The position numbers and the translations under genes are program-made. Below are positions 1-7,151 of a stretch of DNA of 16,517 nt, in pieces. This stretch comes from Bacteroidota bacterium (GTDB lineage: Bacteria; Bacteroidota; Ignavibacteria; Tepidaquicellales; Tepidaquicellaceae). Position 1 is the stretch's first letter. Each line of letters starts with the position of its first letter. The stretch spans positions 1 to 16,517 of the forward strand of contig JAEYVS010000100.1 of assembly GCA_023429265.1 (NCBI GenBank). The letters are read 5' to 3'. Below the pieces are notes generated by a model that had not been told where the DNA came from, did not search any database, and saw nothing but the letters and a program-made list of their open reading frames with translations.

Positions 1-348
1 CGATCTGTTAACCACTTCGTGGTTATGATTTTGCCTCCGGATGTATGGAGATTAGTTTCCCCCAGGGGAATGTCGTTTAAAAGTAAAACGGCGAGGTCGC
101 GTGACCTCGCCTGCGGATTAGTTGAGAAAAGGCGGAGCGTTCCCAAATCGGAATTTGGGAACGAGGGATGATGAAAGCCAAGCTCTTGTATCCCTTGAAC
201 CACGAGCTAAAGCTCGTGGCAATTCAATCACATCGAAAGTAGCGTAACAAATAAAAAAAGCGGGTGTTTGCCCGCTTTTTGAACTTGGATAAAAATTTAA
301 AATTATTTTATCAATAACCCCGCCTTGCGGGATTGCTTACAATTAATT
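1..348. repeat. Gene-free region with a cluster of seven short hairpins
   Basis: No convincing coding frame is seen on either strand. The stretch holds seven inverted repeats: 9-25 (7-bp stem, TTC loop), 57-70 (TTCCCC/GGGGAA), 90-111 (9-bp stem, loop GCGT), 138-163 (11-bp stem, loop CGGA), 200-219 (9-bp stem CCACGAGCT), 255-280 (terminator, listed separately) and 316-334 (8 pairs including a G-U wobble when read on the minus strand). Their centres lie about 37-59 nt apart. The stems differ in sequence but share the format of a short GC-rich stem with a tiny loop. This resembles clustered REP-like palindromes, of the kind mobilised by IS200/IS605-related RAYT transposases, but no transposase is present, so that link is inference. 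Confidence 0.6.
255..280 (-). terminator. Rho-independent terminator of the dehydrogenase gene
   Basis: A perfect GCGGG/CCCGC stem with a 6-nt loop is flanked by A and T runs, so it reads as an intrinsic terminator on either strand. It lies 69 nt beyond the stop codon of the minus-strand dehydrogenase gene and is most likely that gene's terminator. On the minus strand the stem is followed by seven U residues. Confidence 0.8.
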
Positions 349-1812
349 TTATTTGACGAGTAACATTCTTTTGGTTTCGGTGAAACTGTTTGTTCTGAGT
401 GTATAGAAGTACACGCCACTCGCTGCGATTTTTCCTGAGTTGTCTCTTCCGTCCCATTGACGCTCATAGCTGCCCGGCTGTTGTGTAGTGCTGACCAGGC
501 TCTTTATTTCCTTACCCAGTGTATTATAGATCACCAGTTCCACGGAGCTCATAGAAGGAAGTGAGTATCTGATAGTTGTCGATGGATTGAATGGGTTTGG
601 ATAGTTTTGCTCAAGCGAAAACTGCGCCGGGATCACATTAGGATCATTTCCTATTCCCGTTACTGCCATATTAAATCTGTAAATGACACCGTCATTACCG
701 CACATATACAGCTCCTTATTCTGATCCTCTCCGAATGAAAGCACATCCGCAAGAGTCAATAGAATGGACTCCTCAGTTACCGTACCATTGTTATAGTAGA
801 GTTTTCTGAGTCTTCCACTGCAATAATCTGAATAGAGGTAGCGTCCCACGAGTTCGGGTCGCCTGGTTCCTCTATATACATACCCTCCGGTTACCGAGCA
901 GTCGGGGCTATTGCTGCCATACACAGAAATCGGAAATGTGTAATTTCCCTGGGGTCCGCAGCCCGCAGTATTGTAAGGGTTATTTCCTTCGTAACATCTC
1001 CATCCATAATTCTTTCCATTTTCGATTATGTCTATTTCTTCCCAGCTACCCTGTCCCACATCTCCTGCATAAATATGACCTGTAACGTGGTCCTGCGACA
1101 TTCTCCAGGGGTTGCGCATACCAATGGCAAAAATCTCCTTTGCACCTGCGCCTGTATCTGCATAAATATTGGTAGGCGGTATTCCGTAATTATTTGGAGC
1201 GACTATTGTATCAATATCTATTCTTAATACTTTACCCAGAACGTTAGTTATGGTTTGAGCCCTATTCCCAGGATCGCCGCTGCTACCTCCGTCACCCGTT
1301 CCGATATATAAATAATTATCGAGTCCAAAGAAAATCATTCCACCATTATGATTAGTGAAGGGTTGAGGAATTTCCATAATAATGAACTCGCTCAGTGAAT
1401 CAGCTTTATTAGGATTGCCGGGCATCACACTGAAACGCGAGATAACCGTCCTCAGCGGGCTCGGAGCCGTATAATTAACATAAAAGTATCCGTTATTAGC
1501 ATAGTCAGGATGAAAAGCGAGTCCGAGGAGACCTCTTTCATCTCCGCCGCTTCCCGTAACTATTTTATTTGAAATGTTTAAAAACGTCTGCCTGCCGGTA
1601 GCAGTAGAGTCATTCGGAAACACAAGTATCAGTCCGTTCTTTTGCGCGACAAAGATCCTGTTAGTGGCATCCCCGGCGTGAGTCAAAAAGATAGGCTGCG
1701 TAAAATTAGACATACCCGGAAAAGCGTTCTGCACAGCGAGCGGCTGCGCGTATGAATTTGTAAATATTCCCCCCATCATCAAACAAAACAATAGGTAATA
1801 AATTTTTTTCAT
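349..1812 (-). CDS. Secreted PQQ-type glucose/sorbosone dehydrogenase-like protein with T9SS sorting domain
   Basis: 487 aa. Residues 1-23 form a signal peptide ending in SYAQ. Residues about 28-385 match the glucose/sorbosone dehydrogenase (YliI/soluble sugar dehydrogenase) beta-propeller: GLLGLAFHPDYANNGYFYVNY (94-114), HNGG (155-158, where the family has its catalytic His), YIGTGDGGSSGDPGNRAQ, LGKVLRIDID (192-201), GMRNPWRMS (231-239) and GDVGQGSWEEIDI. Family members oxidise aldoses using PQQ, but some are not proven enzymes, so the substrate is unknown. Residues about 399-487 are a type A Por-secretion tail (YPNPFNPSTTI, then SGVYFYTL and a terminal basic strand), which directs export through the type IX system to the surface or medium. 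The start is supported by an AGGAGA ribosome site 9 nt upstream and a Bacteroidota-type promoter. It is monocistronic: divergent from the transporter operon and followed by a terminator. Confidence 0.9.
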   Translation of the reverse strand: MKKIYYLLFCLMMGGIFTNSYAQPLAVQNAFPGMSNFTQPIFLTHAGDATNRIFVAQKNGLILVFPNDSTATGRQTFLNISNKIVTGSGGDERGLLGLAFHPDYANNGYFYVNYTAPSPLRTVISRFSVMPGNPNKADSLSEFIIMEIPQPFTNHNGGMIFFGLDNYLYIGTGDGGSSGDPGNRAQTITNVLGKVLRIDIDTIVAPNNYGIPPTNIYADTGAGAKEIFAIGMRNPWRMSQDHVTGHIYAGDVGQGSWEEIDIIENGKNYGWRCYEGNNPYNTAGCGPQGNYTFPISVYGSNSPDCSVTGGYVYRGTRRPELVGRYLYSDYCSGRLRKLYYNNGTVTEESILLTLADVLSFGEDQNKELYMCGNDGVIYRFNMAVTGIGNDPNVIPAQFSLEQNYPNPFNPSTTIRYSLPSMSSVELVIYNTLGKEIKSLVSTTQQPGSYERQWDGRDNSGKIAASGVYFYTLRTNSFTETKRMLLVK

Positions 1813-1821
1813 TCTAAGAAA

Positions 1822-1827
1822 TCTCCT
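1822..1827 (-). promoter_or_regulatory. Shine-Dalgarno site of the dehydrogenase gene
   Basis: AGGAGA lies 9 nt upstream of the ATG at 1812. It is worth noting because most other genes in the window lack such a site. A small GGGGT/ACCCC hairpin (1836-1848) lies just upstream of it in the leader. Confidence 0.6.
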
Positions 1828-1866
1828 GTTTATCGGGGGTATGACCCCGTATTATTATTCTATTAA

Positions 1867-1896
1867 CAAAGTTATATAATATAAAGCAAAATCAAA
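1867..1896 (-). promoter_or_regulatory. Bacteroidota-type promoter for the dehydrogenase gene
   Basis: On the minus strand TTTG (1896-1893) is followed after 18 nt by TAACTTTG (1874-1867), a perfect TAnnTTTG element. This matches the -33/-7 consensus of the primary sigma factor of Bacteroidetes. The predicted leader is about 50 nt. Confidence 0.6.
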
Positions 1897-1982
1897 TACA
1901 AAAAGATTCCTCAATTCAGGCAAAATTAGATACAAATGTAAACAAAATACGTCCCGGGAGCATCTAAGTTTCGGAGGAAAGT

Positions 1983-2042
1983 ATGCAGATCAAAAAAACC
2001 GGCATCTTATACACCACGAATTACAAAGTTCGGATTTTATAA
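1983..2042 (+). other. Candidate 19-codon micro-ORF with strong ribosome site
   Basis: GGAGG (1973-1977) stands 5 nt before an ATG that opens a 19-codon frame (MQIKKTGILYTTNYKVRIL) ending in TAA at 2040-2042, 93 nt upstream of the first substrate-binding protein gene. The strong ribosome site stands out in a window where most genes have none. It could be a leader peptide, or the 5' remnant of a lost gene; the first 15 residues vaguely resemble the first strand of glyoxalase-fold proteins. It could also be chance. Confidence 0.25.
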
Positions 2043-2135
2043 CTTAATCACCTAAATACCGTAAATGCAGTGAGAAAAAACTATTAATTTAAAAATTCAT
2101 TTTGTATATTCAAACTGTTTAAACAAAAGAGTCAA

Positions 2136-4061
2136 ATGGGTAAATCAAAATTTTTCTTCATTTTTGCCTTATTAATCACCTTCCTAAGTTTTCAAAGCTG
2201 TTCAACCAAGAAAAAGAAAGAGTTTAATACACAACCTGTAAGTGTAAAGACGGTTGAAACTCCTCCGGGGGCAGATCCTAATGTACCTGCTGATCAGGGC
2301 GGCGAAGGATTTACCGGAGAGGGATGGATAACTAACGATAAAATCAACAGCATAGGAAATCCTGAAGCCGTAAAGGGCGGAAGTATCGTACTTTCAATCC
2401 CTGATTTTCCGGCTACATTGAGAATGGTTGGAAAAGACGCAAACTCATACTGGAATTACCTGCTCTATTATCAGCTGGGATATGAAGGACTTGTAGGGAT
2501 GGATCCCGTGACCACAGAATACATTCCTGAACTCGCCACACACTGGTGGATATCAGAAGACAAGAAACAGTTTAAATTCAGAATAAACCCTGACGCTCGC
2601 TGGGCTGACGGAATGCCCGTAGTCGCAGAGGATGTAATCGCGACCTGGAAACTCCAGGTAGATCCCGGGATTCTCTCACCATACAGCAATATATTATTCG
2701 GGTCATACGAGGAGCCTGTCGCGGAAAGCAAATACATAGTATCCGTAAAGACAAAAGAGCTTAACTGGAGACAGTTCTTATATTTCGGAGCATCGATGAG
2801 GATAATGCCGGCGCACGTAATAGGCGGATTGTCAGGCAAAGATTACCTTGAGAAATTTCAATTCGGATATGTACCGGGCAGCGGTCCATACCTGGTAAAT
2901 CCCGACGAAGTAAAGAAAGGTCAATCAATAATCGTAAGAAGAAGAAGCGATTACTGGGCAGAGAAGGAACCCCAGAATGTAGGGAAGTTTAATTTCGATT
3001 ACATGAGATTTGATATTGTGCAGGATTCGAGATTAGAGTTTGAGAAATTTAAGAAAGGCGATCTCGACCTTGTAGAGCTGACCAGTGTAACTAAAGTACA
3101 AAACTGGCAGGACCTCGATAATAATGAAGAATTTAAGAGAGGTTTGATCCTCAAGAGAGACGTTTATAATAAGATGCCAAGCGGAGTAAGAGGAATATGC
3201 TTTAACATGAGAAAAGCGCCATTTGATGACATCAGGGTCAGAAAAGCATTCTCGCATTTATTTGACAGGGAAAAGATCGTAAATAAGCTATACCACGGGC
3301 TGCCTGCACTGGAAGATTCATACTGGGATAACAGCGTTTACGCAAATCCCGATAACCCCAAAGTCAGGTACGACTTTAATGAAGCAGTAAGATTACTGGC
3401 TGAAGCAGGGTGGTCTCAAAAGAACAATGACGGATACTTAGTAAAAGACGGCAGGATCTTTGAGGTAGAGCTTCCTTATGGAACAGCTGAGCTTGAGCGT
3501 TTTCTAACAATCTACCAGGAAGACTGTAAAAAAGCCGGTATTAAGCTAAACCTCAGACAGGTGGACGGTTCAACAGCCTTCCAGCTTGGCAATGAGAGAA
3601 ATTTTGACATGATAGTGGCAGCGTGGGGCGGATTGCAATTTCCGAATCCTGAGAGCAGCTTCGGACCGGGAACAGCCGACCAGCCAAATACAACGAACTG
3701 GCCGGGTGTAAAGAATGACAGGATAGACCAGCTATGCGCAGAATATAACATAACATTTGATCAGCAAAGAAGAATAGAGATCATCCGTGAGATAGACGGC
3801 ATACTTGCAAATCTACATCCTTATGCCTTATCCTGGTATTACCCATCCAGCAGATTAGCATTTTACAATAAATTCGGATTCCCTGAGGGAATATTGTCCA
3901 AGTTTGATGACCCGACGGACGCGATCCCTGTATACTGGTACAACGATCCTGAAAAGGAAGCTGAATTTGACGAAGCAAAAGCAAATACGGCAATTAACCT
4001 TCCTCAGGGTGAAATAGAGGTAAGGTACTGGGACAATGAAAGTGCCGGATTAAAAGAATAA
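2136..4061 (+). CDS. Substrate-binding lipoprotein of a Yej-like peptide ABC importer (copy 1)
   Basis: 641 aa, family 5 extracellular solute-binding protein. A hydrophobic signal (residues 5-21) ends in FQSC, so Cys22 is the likely lipid anchor. A charged linker and a PPGADPNVPADQGG stretch (43-56) come before the binding domain. Visible family features are KGGSIVLS (80-87), the THWW...ARWADG region (135-159), GSGPYLV (248-254), KGQSIIVRRRSDYWA (261-275), CFNMRK (355-360) and VRKAF (368-372). The NxGxFNFDxxRxD and FExFKxGDxDL patterns recall YejA more than OppA. Its role would be to capture a peptide-like substrate in the periplasm and deliver it to the permeases downstream; the substrate cannot be read from sequence. 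The paralogue follows after 28 bp with no hairpin between them. No Shine-Dalgarno sequence is present; the start was chosen because it opens the signal peptide. Confidence 0.92.
   Translation: MGKSKFFFIFALLITFLSFQSCSTKKKKEFNTQPVSVKTVETPPGADPNVPADQGGEGFTGEGWITNDKINSIGNPEAVKGGSIVLSIPDFPATLRMVGKDANSYWNYLLYYQLGYEGLVGMDPVTTEYIPELATHWWISEDKKQFKFRINPDARWADGMPVVAEDVIATWKLQVDPGILSPYSNILFGSYEEPVAESKYIVSVKTKELNWRQFLYFGASMRIMPAHVIGGLSGKDYLEKFQFGYVPGSGPYLVNPDEVKKGQSIIVRRRSDYWAEKEPQNVGKFNFDYMRFDIVQDSRLEFEKFKKGDLDLVELTSVTKVQNWQDLDNNEEFKRGLILKRDVYNKMPSGVRGICFNMRKAPFDDIRVRKAFSHLFDREKIVNKLYHGLPALEDSYWDNSVYANPDNPKVRYDFNEAVRLLAEAGWSQKNNDGYLVKDGRIFEVELPYGTAELERFLTIYQEDCKKAGIKLNLRQVDGSTAFQLGNERNFDMIVAAWGGLQFPNPESSFGPGTADQPNTTNWPGVKNDRIDQLCAEYNITFDQQRRIEIIREIDGILANLHPYALSWYYPSSRLAFYNKFGFPEGILSKFDDPTDAIPVYWYNDPEKEAEFDEAKANTAINLPQGEIEVRYWDNESAGLKE
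2259..2317 (+). repeat. 59-bp block nearly identical to 4219-4277
   Basis: Comparing this block with the matching block of the downstream paralogue gives 57 of 59 identical bases, including almost all third codon positions. The flanking sequence diverges freely. It encodes the TPPGADPNVPADQGG linker. See the finding on possible gene conversion. Confidence 0.75.
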
Positions 4062-4089
4062 ATTTAACAGAATTTAAAATTTATCTCCA

Positions 4090-6066
4090 ATGAAATTAAC
4101 AAGAATATTATTTTCTTCAGTCAGCATAATTTTGATCTCCGTATTCGTAATCGGCTGCGGGCAATCAAATAAGAAAAGAGTAATGAATACCGAACCTGTT
4201 TCGGTAAAACAATTTGATACTCCTCCGGGAGCAGATCCTAATGTACCTGCTGATCAGGGCGGCGATGGATTTACCGGTGAAGGATGGCAGACATACGCGG
4301 ATTACAACATAATGGGTGATCCTGAAGCCGTAAAAGGCGGTGTGCTTAATATGTCCATCCCTGATTTCCCGTCGACACTCAGAAACATCGGGAAAGATGA
4401 GAATTCATACTTCAATAGAATGGCTGAGAAGATGATATTCGAAAGTTTACTTGGAGCGGATCCGGTTAATGAAGAATATACTCCAAGACTTGCAACTCAC
4501 TGGTGGATTTCAGAAGATAAGAAGGAATTCAAATTCAGAATAGATCCTGATGCAAGATGGGCAGACGGAAAGCCTGTAGTAGCAGAAGATGTAGTGGCAA
4601 CCTGGAAACTGCGTGTAGATCCGGGTATCTTAGAGCCTTATTCCACGATATTGTACGGCACATATGAAGAGCCCGTAGCAGAAAGCAAATACATTGTATC
4701 TGTTAAGACAAAAGAATTAAACTGGAGACAGTTTTTATATTTTGCGGGAATGTCGATATTCCCGGCGCACGTGATTAACGGGATGTCAGGCAAGGACTTC
4801 ATAGAGAAATTCCAATTTGAACCGATAAACGGAACCGGAGCATACATCATTGCAAAGGATGACATAAAGAAAGGTCAGTCAATTGCGCTGAGAAGAAGAA
4901 GCGACTACTGGGCAGAAGAAAAAAGATTCAACACGGGATTAAACAACTTTGATGTTGTAAGATTTGATGTAAACTCAGATGACGCACTTGAATTCGAGAA
5001 ATTCAAGAAGGGTGATCTCGATGTAATAAATGTACGTAAAGCTCAGAGATGGGTGGAACAGTTCAATTTCCCTGAGTATGAAAGAGGACTCATACAAAAA
5101 TCGATGGTATATAATGAGCAGCCAACCGGACCGGGGGGTATTTGTTTTAACATGAGAAAACCATTCTTTAGCGACGTCAGGATGAGAAGGGCTTTTGCTA
5201 TGCTTTACAACAGAGAGCTCTTTAACGAGAAGCTTTTCTTTAATTCGTATGAAATGATGTATTCATACTATCCGGGCAGTATTTATGAAAGCCCTGATGC
5301 TCCAAAAGTTACTTTTAATCTTGACGGAGCAGTAGCCCTCCTTGAAGAAATGGGATGGACTCAAAAAAACGACCAAGGATACAGAGTTAAAGACGGCAGG
5401 CAGCTGGAGATAGAGCTTATTTTCGGAAGCCCAACCCAGGAAAGATACCTTACCATATACCAGGAAGACTGTAAAAAGGCAGGGATTAAATTAAATCTCA
5501 GATTAGTAGACGGTACAACAGCATTCCAGCTTGGTAATGAAAGAAATTTTGACATGATAACGATAAACTGGGGCGGACTCAGAATACCAAACCCTGAAAG
5601 TTCACTCAGGTCTAATACTGCCGATGAGCCAAACACAACCAACTGGCCCGGCATCAAGGATCCCCGAATCGACCAGCTGTGCGATCAATACAACCTTGCA
5701 TTTGACAGGGATGAAAGAATCCGCCTGGTAAGAGAAATCGACAAAATCGCAACAGAACAATATGGATATGCCTTTGCGTGGTATGCTCCATACACGAGAC
5801 TTGCATATCAGAATAAGTTTGGATTCCCAAAATACATGCTGCCGAGGACAGAAGGAAATCTTGATTCGGATCACCTTGCAATTCCGATACTCTGGTATAT
5901 GGATCCCGATAAACTGGAAAAATTTGACCAGGCAAAAGGCGACAAAAACATAACAATGGAAAAGGGTCCTGAAGAAGTAAAATACTGGTCAAAAGTCAAA
6001 GTACAGGAAGATTCCGGCACAGATGTGTCAATCACCCCGGAGAATATCCCTGATATGGACAATTAA
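4090..6066 (+). CDS. Substrate-binding lipoprotein of a Yej-like peptide ABC importer (copy 2)
   Basis: 658 aa, tandem paralogue of the preceding gene. The signal ends in VIGC, so Cys23 is the likely lipid anchor. The same TPPGADPNVPADQGG linker follows (44-58), then the family 5 solute-binding domain with KGGVLNMS, THWWISEDKK, ARWADGKPVVAEDV, KGQSIALRRRSDYWAEE, CFNMRKP and YQEDCKKAGIKLNL. Similarity to copy 1 runs the full length, with the best-conserved stretches around THWW and NERNFDMI. The middle third (about 310-400), which helps line the binding cleft in this family, is less alike, so the two receptors may prefer different substrates; that is inference. The C-terminus has about 20 extra residues compared with copy 1. 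It lies in the same operon, 25 bp before the permease gene. The start is SD-less and set by the signal peptide. Confidence 0.92.
   Translation: MKLTRILFSSVSIILISVFVIGCGQSNKKRVMNTEPVSVKQFDTPPGADPNVPADQGGDGFTGEGWQTYADYNIMGDPEAVKGGVLNMSIPDFPSTLRNIGKDENSYFNRMAEKMIFESLLGADPVNEEYTPRLATHWWISEDKKEFKFRIDPDARWADGKPVVAEDVVATWKLRVDPGILEPYSTILYGTYEEPVAESKYIVSVKTKELNWRQFLYFAGMSIFPAHVINGMSGKDFIEKFQFEPINGTGAYIIAKDDIKKGQSIALRRRSDYWAEEKRFNTGLNNFDVVRFDVNSDDALEFEKFKKGDLDVINVRKAQRWVEQFNFPEYERGLIQKSMVYNEQPTGPGGICFNMRKPFFSDVRMRRAFAMLYNRELFNEKLFFNSYEMMYSYYPGSIYESPDAPKVTFNLDGAVALLEEMGWTQKNDQGYRVKDGRQLEIELIFGSPTQERYLTIYQEDCKKAGIKLNLRLVDGTTAFQLGNERNFDMITINWGGLRIPNPESSLRSNTADEPNTTNWPGIKDPRIDQLCDQYNLAFDRDERIRLVREIDKIATEQYGYAFAWYAPYTRLAYQNKFGFPKYMLPRTEGNLDSDHLAIPILWYMDPDKLEKFDQAKGDKNITMEKGPEEVKYWSKVKVQEDSGTDVSITPENIPDMDN
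4219..4277 (+). repeat. 59-bp block nearly identical to 2259-2317
   Basis: This is the partner of the block in the first receptor gene. The two mismatches are at 4230 (A versus G) and 4266 (T versus A, giving Asp instead of Glu). Confidence 0.75.
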
Positions 6067-6091
6067 GTAAAAATTGTAAAGCCGAATAAAC

Positions 6092-7129
6092 ATGACAGGT
6101 TATTTTTTAAGGAGATTTCTCCTGATAATACCTACATTTCTGGGTATTACGTTGATCACATTTATCATTCTTCAGCTTGTACCGGGCGGTCCACTCGAAA
6201 TGGAACTAATGAAGCTCAGGGGAATGGGCGGACAGGGCGGTGAAGTAGGCGGACCTTCAGGTCAGAATGTTACCGTAACAATCCCTGAGACAGCTCTTGA
6301 AGAGATGAAGAAATTTTACGGATTTGACGAACCAAACTATTTGATCCGTTATGGGAAGTGGCTTGGAAACCTCGCCCAGTTCAATCTCGGTAACTCATAC
6401 GTCTATGCGGAGCCTGTTATGGATGTAATTGTATCCCGTTTTCCCATCTCGCTGTATTTTGGTACAATCAGCTTCTTCCTTACGTATTTAATATGTGTTC
6501 CCCTTGGAGTAGCCAAAGCTGTTAAAAACGGAGCACCGTTTGATTTCATATCATCGGTGATAGTTTTTGCAGGTTATGCCATGCCCGGATTTGCATTCGG
6601 AGGATTGATGCTCATATTATTTGGGGGTGGAAGCTTCTGGGATGTCTTCCCACTTGGCGGATTCAAATCAGTCGATTTTGAGTATATGACATTCCCGGAA
6701 CAAGTCTGGGACATAGCACATCATACATTTTTACCTGTATTATCTTATATGCTTGGAAGCTTTGCTACATTAACCATACTGACAAAGAATTCTGTCATAG
6801 AAAATCTAAGCCAGGATTATGTAAAGACAGCGTTTGCAAAAGGTCTTTCCGAAAGACGGGTAATTTACATGCACGTATTGAGAAATTCCTTGATTCCGAT
6901 AGCAACAGGACTTGGCCACGCAATTTCATTGGTACTTGCAGGAAGTTTTCTTATCGAAAAAGTTTTTAACATAGATGGAATGGGACTTTTAGGTTATCAA
7001 TCCATAATACAGAGGGATTACCCGGTTGTAATGGGTATCCTCGTAATATCAAGTTTGCTTCTGTTAATTGGGAATATATTATCCGACATATTATATGCGG
7101 TAATAGATCCCCGAATCAGATTCAAATAA
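6092..7129 (+). CDS. yejB: ABC importer permease, YejB-like
   Basis: 345 aa inner-membrane permease of the binding-protein-dependent family. TM1 (about 8-30, with a PTFLGITLITF core) is followed by a periplasmic loop with a Gly-rich stretch (44-57), then further membrane segments near 120-143, 152-178, 211-230, 270-290 and 312-335. The cytoplasmic EAA loop that docks on the ATPase is at 243-268 (YVKTAFAKGLSERRVIYMHVLRNS in pattern). From memory of E. coli YejB, shared details go beyond generic OppB/DppB: GGSFWDVFPLGG, HHTFLPVL, GSFATLTILTKN, GSFLIEKVF and GLLGYQSIIQRDYPVVMG, plus the VIDPRIRF tail. The call of YejB type is from motif recall, not alignment. The partner is the YejE-like protein 22 bp downstream. 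There is no Shine-Dalgarno site. Confidence 0.88.
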   Translation: MTGYFLRRFLLIIPTFLGITLITFIILQLVPGGPLEMELMKLRGMGGQGGEVGGPSGQNVTVTIPETALEEMKKFYGFDEPNYLIRYGKWLGNLAQFNLGNSYVYAEPVMDVIVSRFPISLYFGTISFFLTYLICVPLGVAKAVKNGAPFDFISSVIVFAGYAMPGFAFGGLMLILFGGGSFWDVFPLGGFKSVDFEYMTFPEQVWDIAHHTFLPVLSYMLGSFATLTILTKNSVIENLSQDYVKTAFAKGLSERRVIYMHVLRNSLIPIATGLGHAISLVLAGSFLIEKVFNIDGMGLLGYQSIIQRDYPVVMGILVISSLLLLIGNILSDILYAVIDPRIRFK

Positions 7130-7151
7130 CTAAACAAGAACTACAAAATAT

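Larger units (their letters stand above)
1813..2135. other. Divergent intergenic region
   Basis: 323 bp between two divergent genes. It holds the dehydrogenase leader and promoter (1813-1896) and a 19-codon frame with a strong ribosome site (1973-2042, listed separately). The AT-rich segment before the transporter operon contains TATATT at 2105-2110, which could be its -10 element, but there is no TTTG at the right distance, so that promoter is only a guess. No terminator or RNA gene is seen. Confidence 0.5.

Noticed and set aside
1..334. CRISPR array
   Set aside because: The spacing is semi-regular but the stems differ in sequence, so there is no repeated unit.
1813..1866. Riboswitch in the dehydrogenase leader
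   Set aside because: The predicted leader is only about 50 nt with a single small hairpin, too little for any riboswitch class I know.
2136..6066. Nickel-specific receptors
   Set aside because: Family 5 includes nickel-binding members, but nothing here points to metal binding and the permeases look Yej-like, so peptide-type substrates are more likely.
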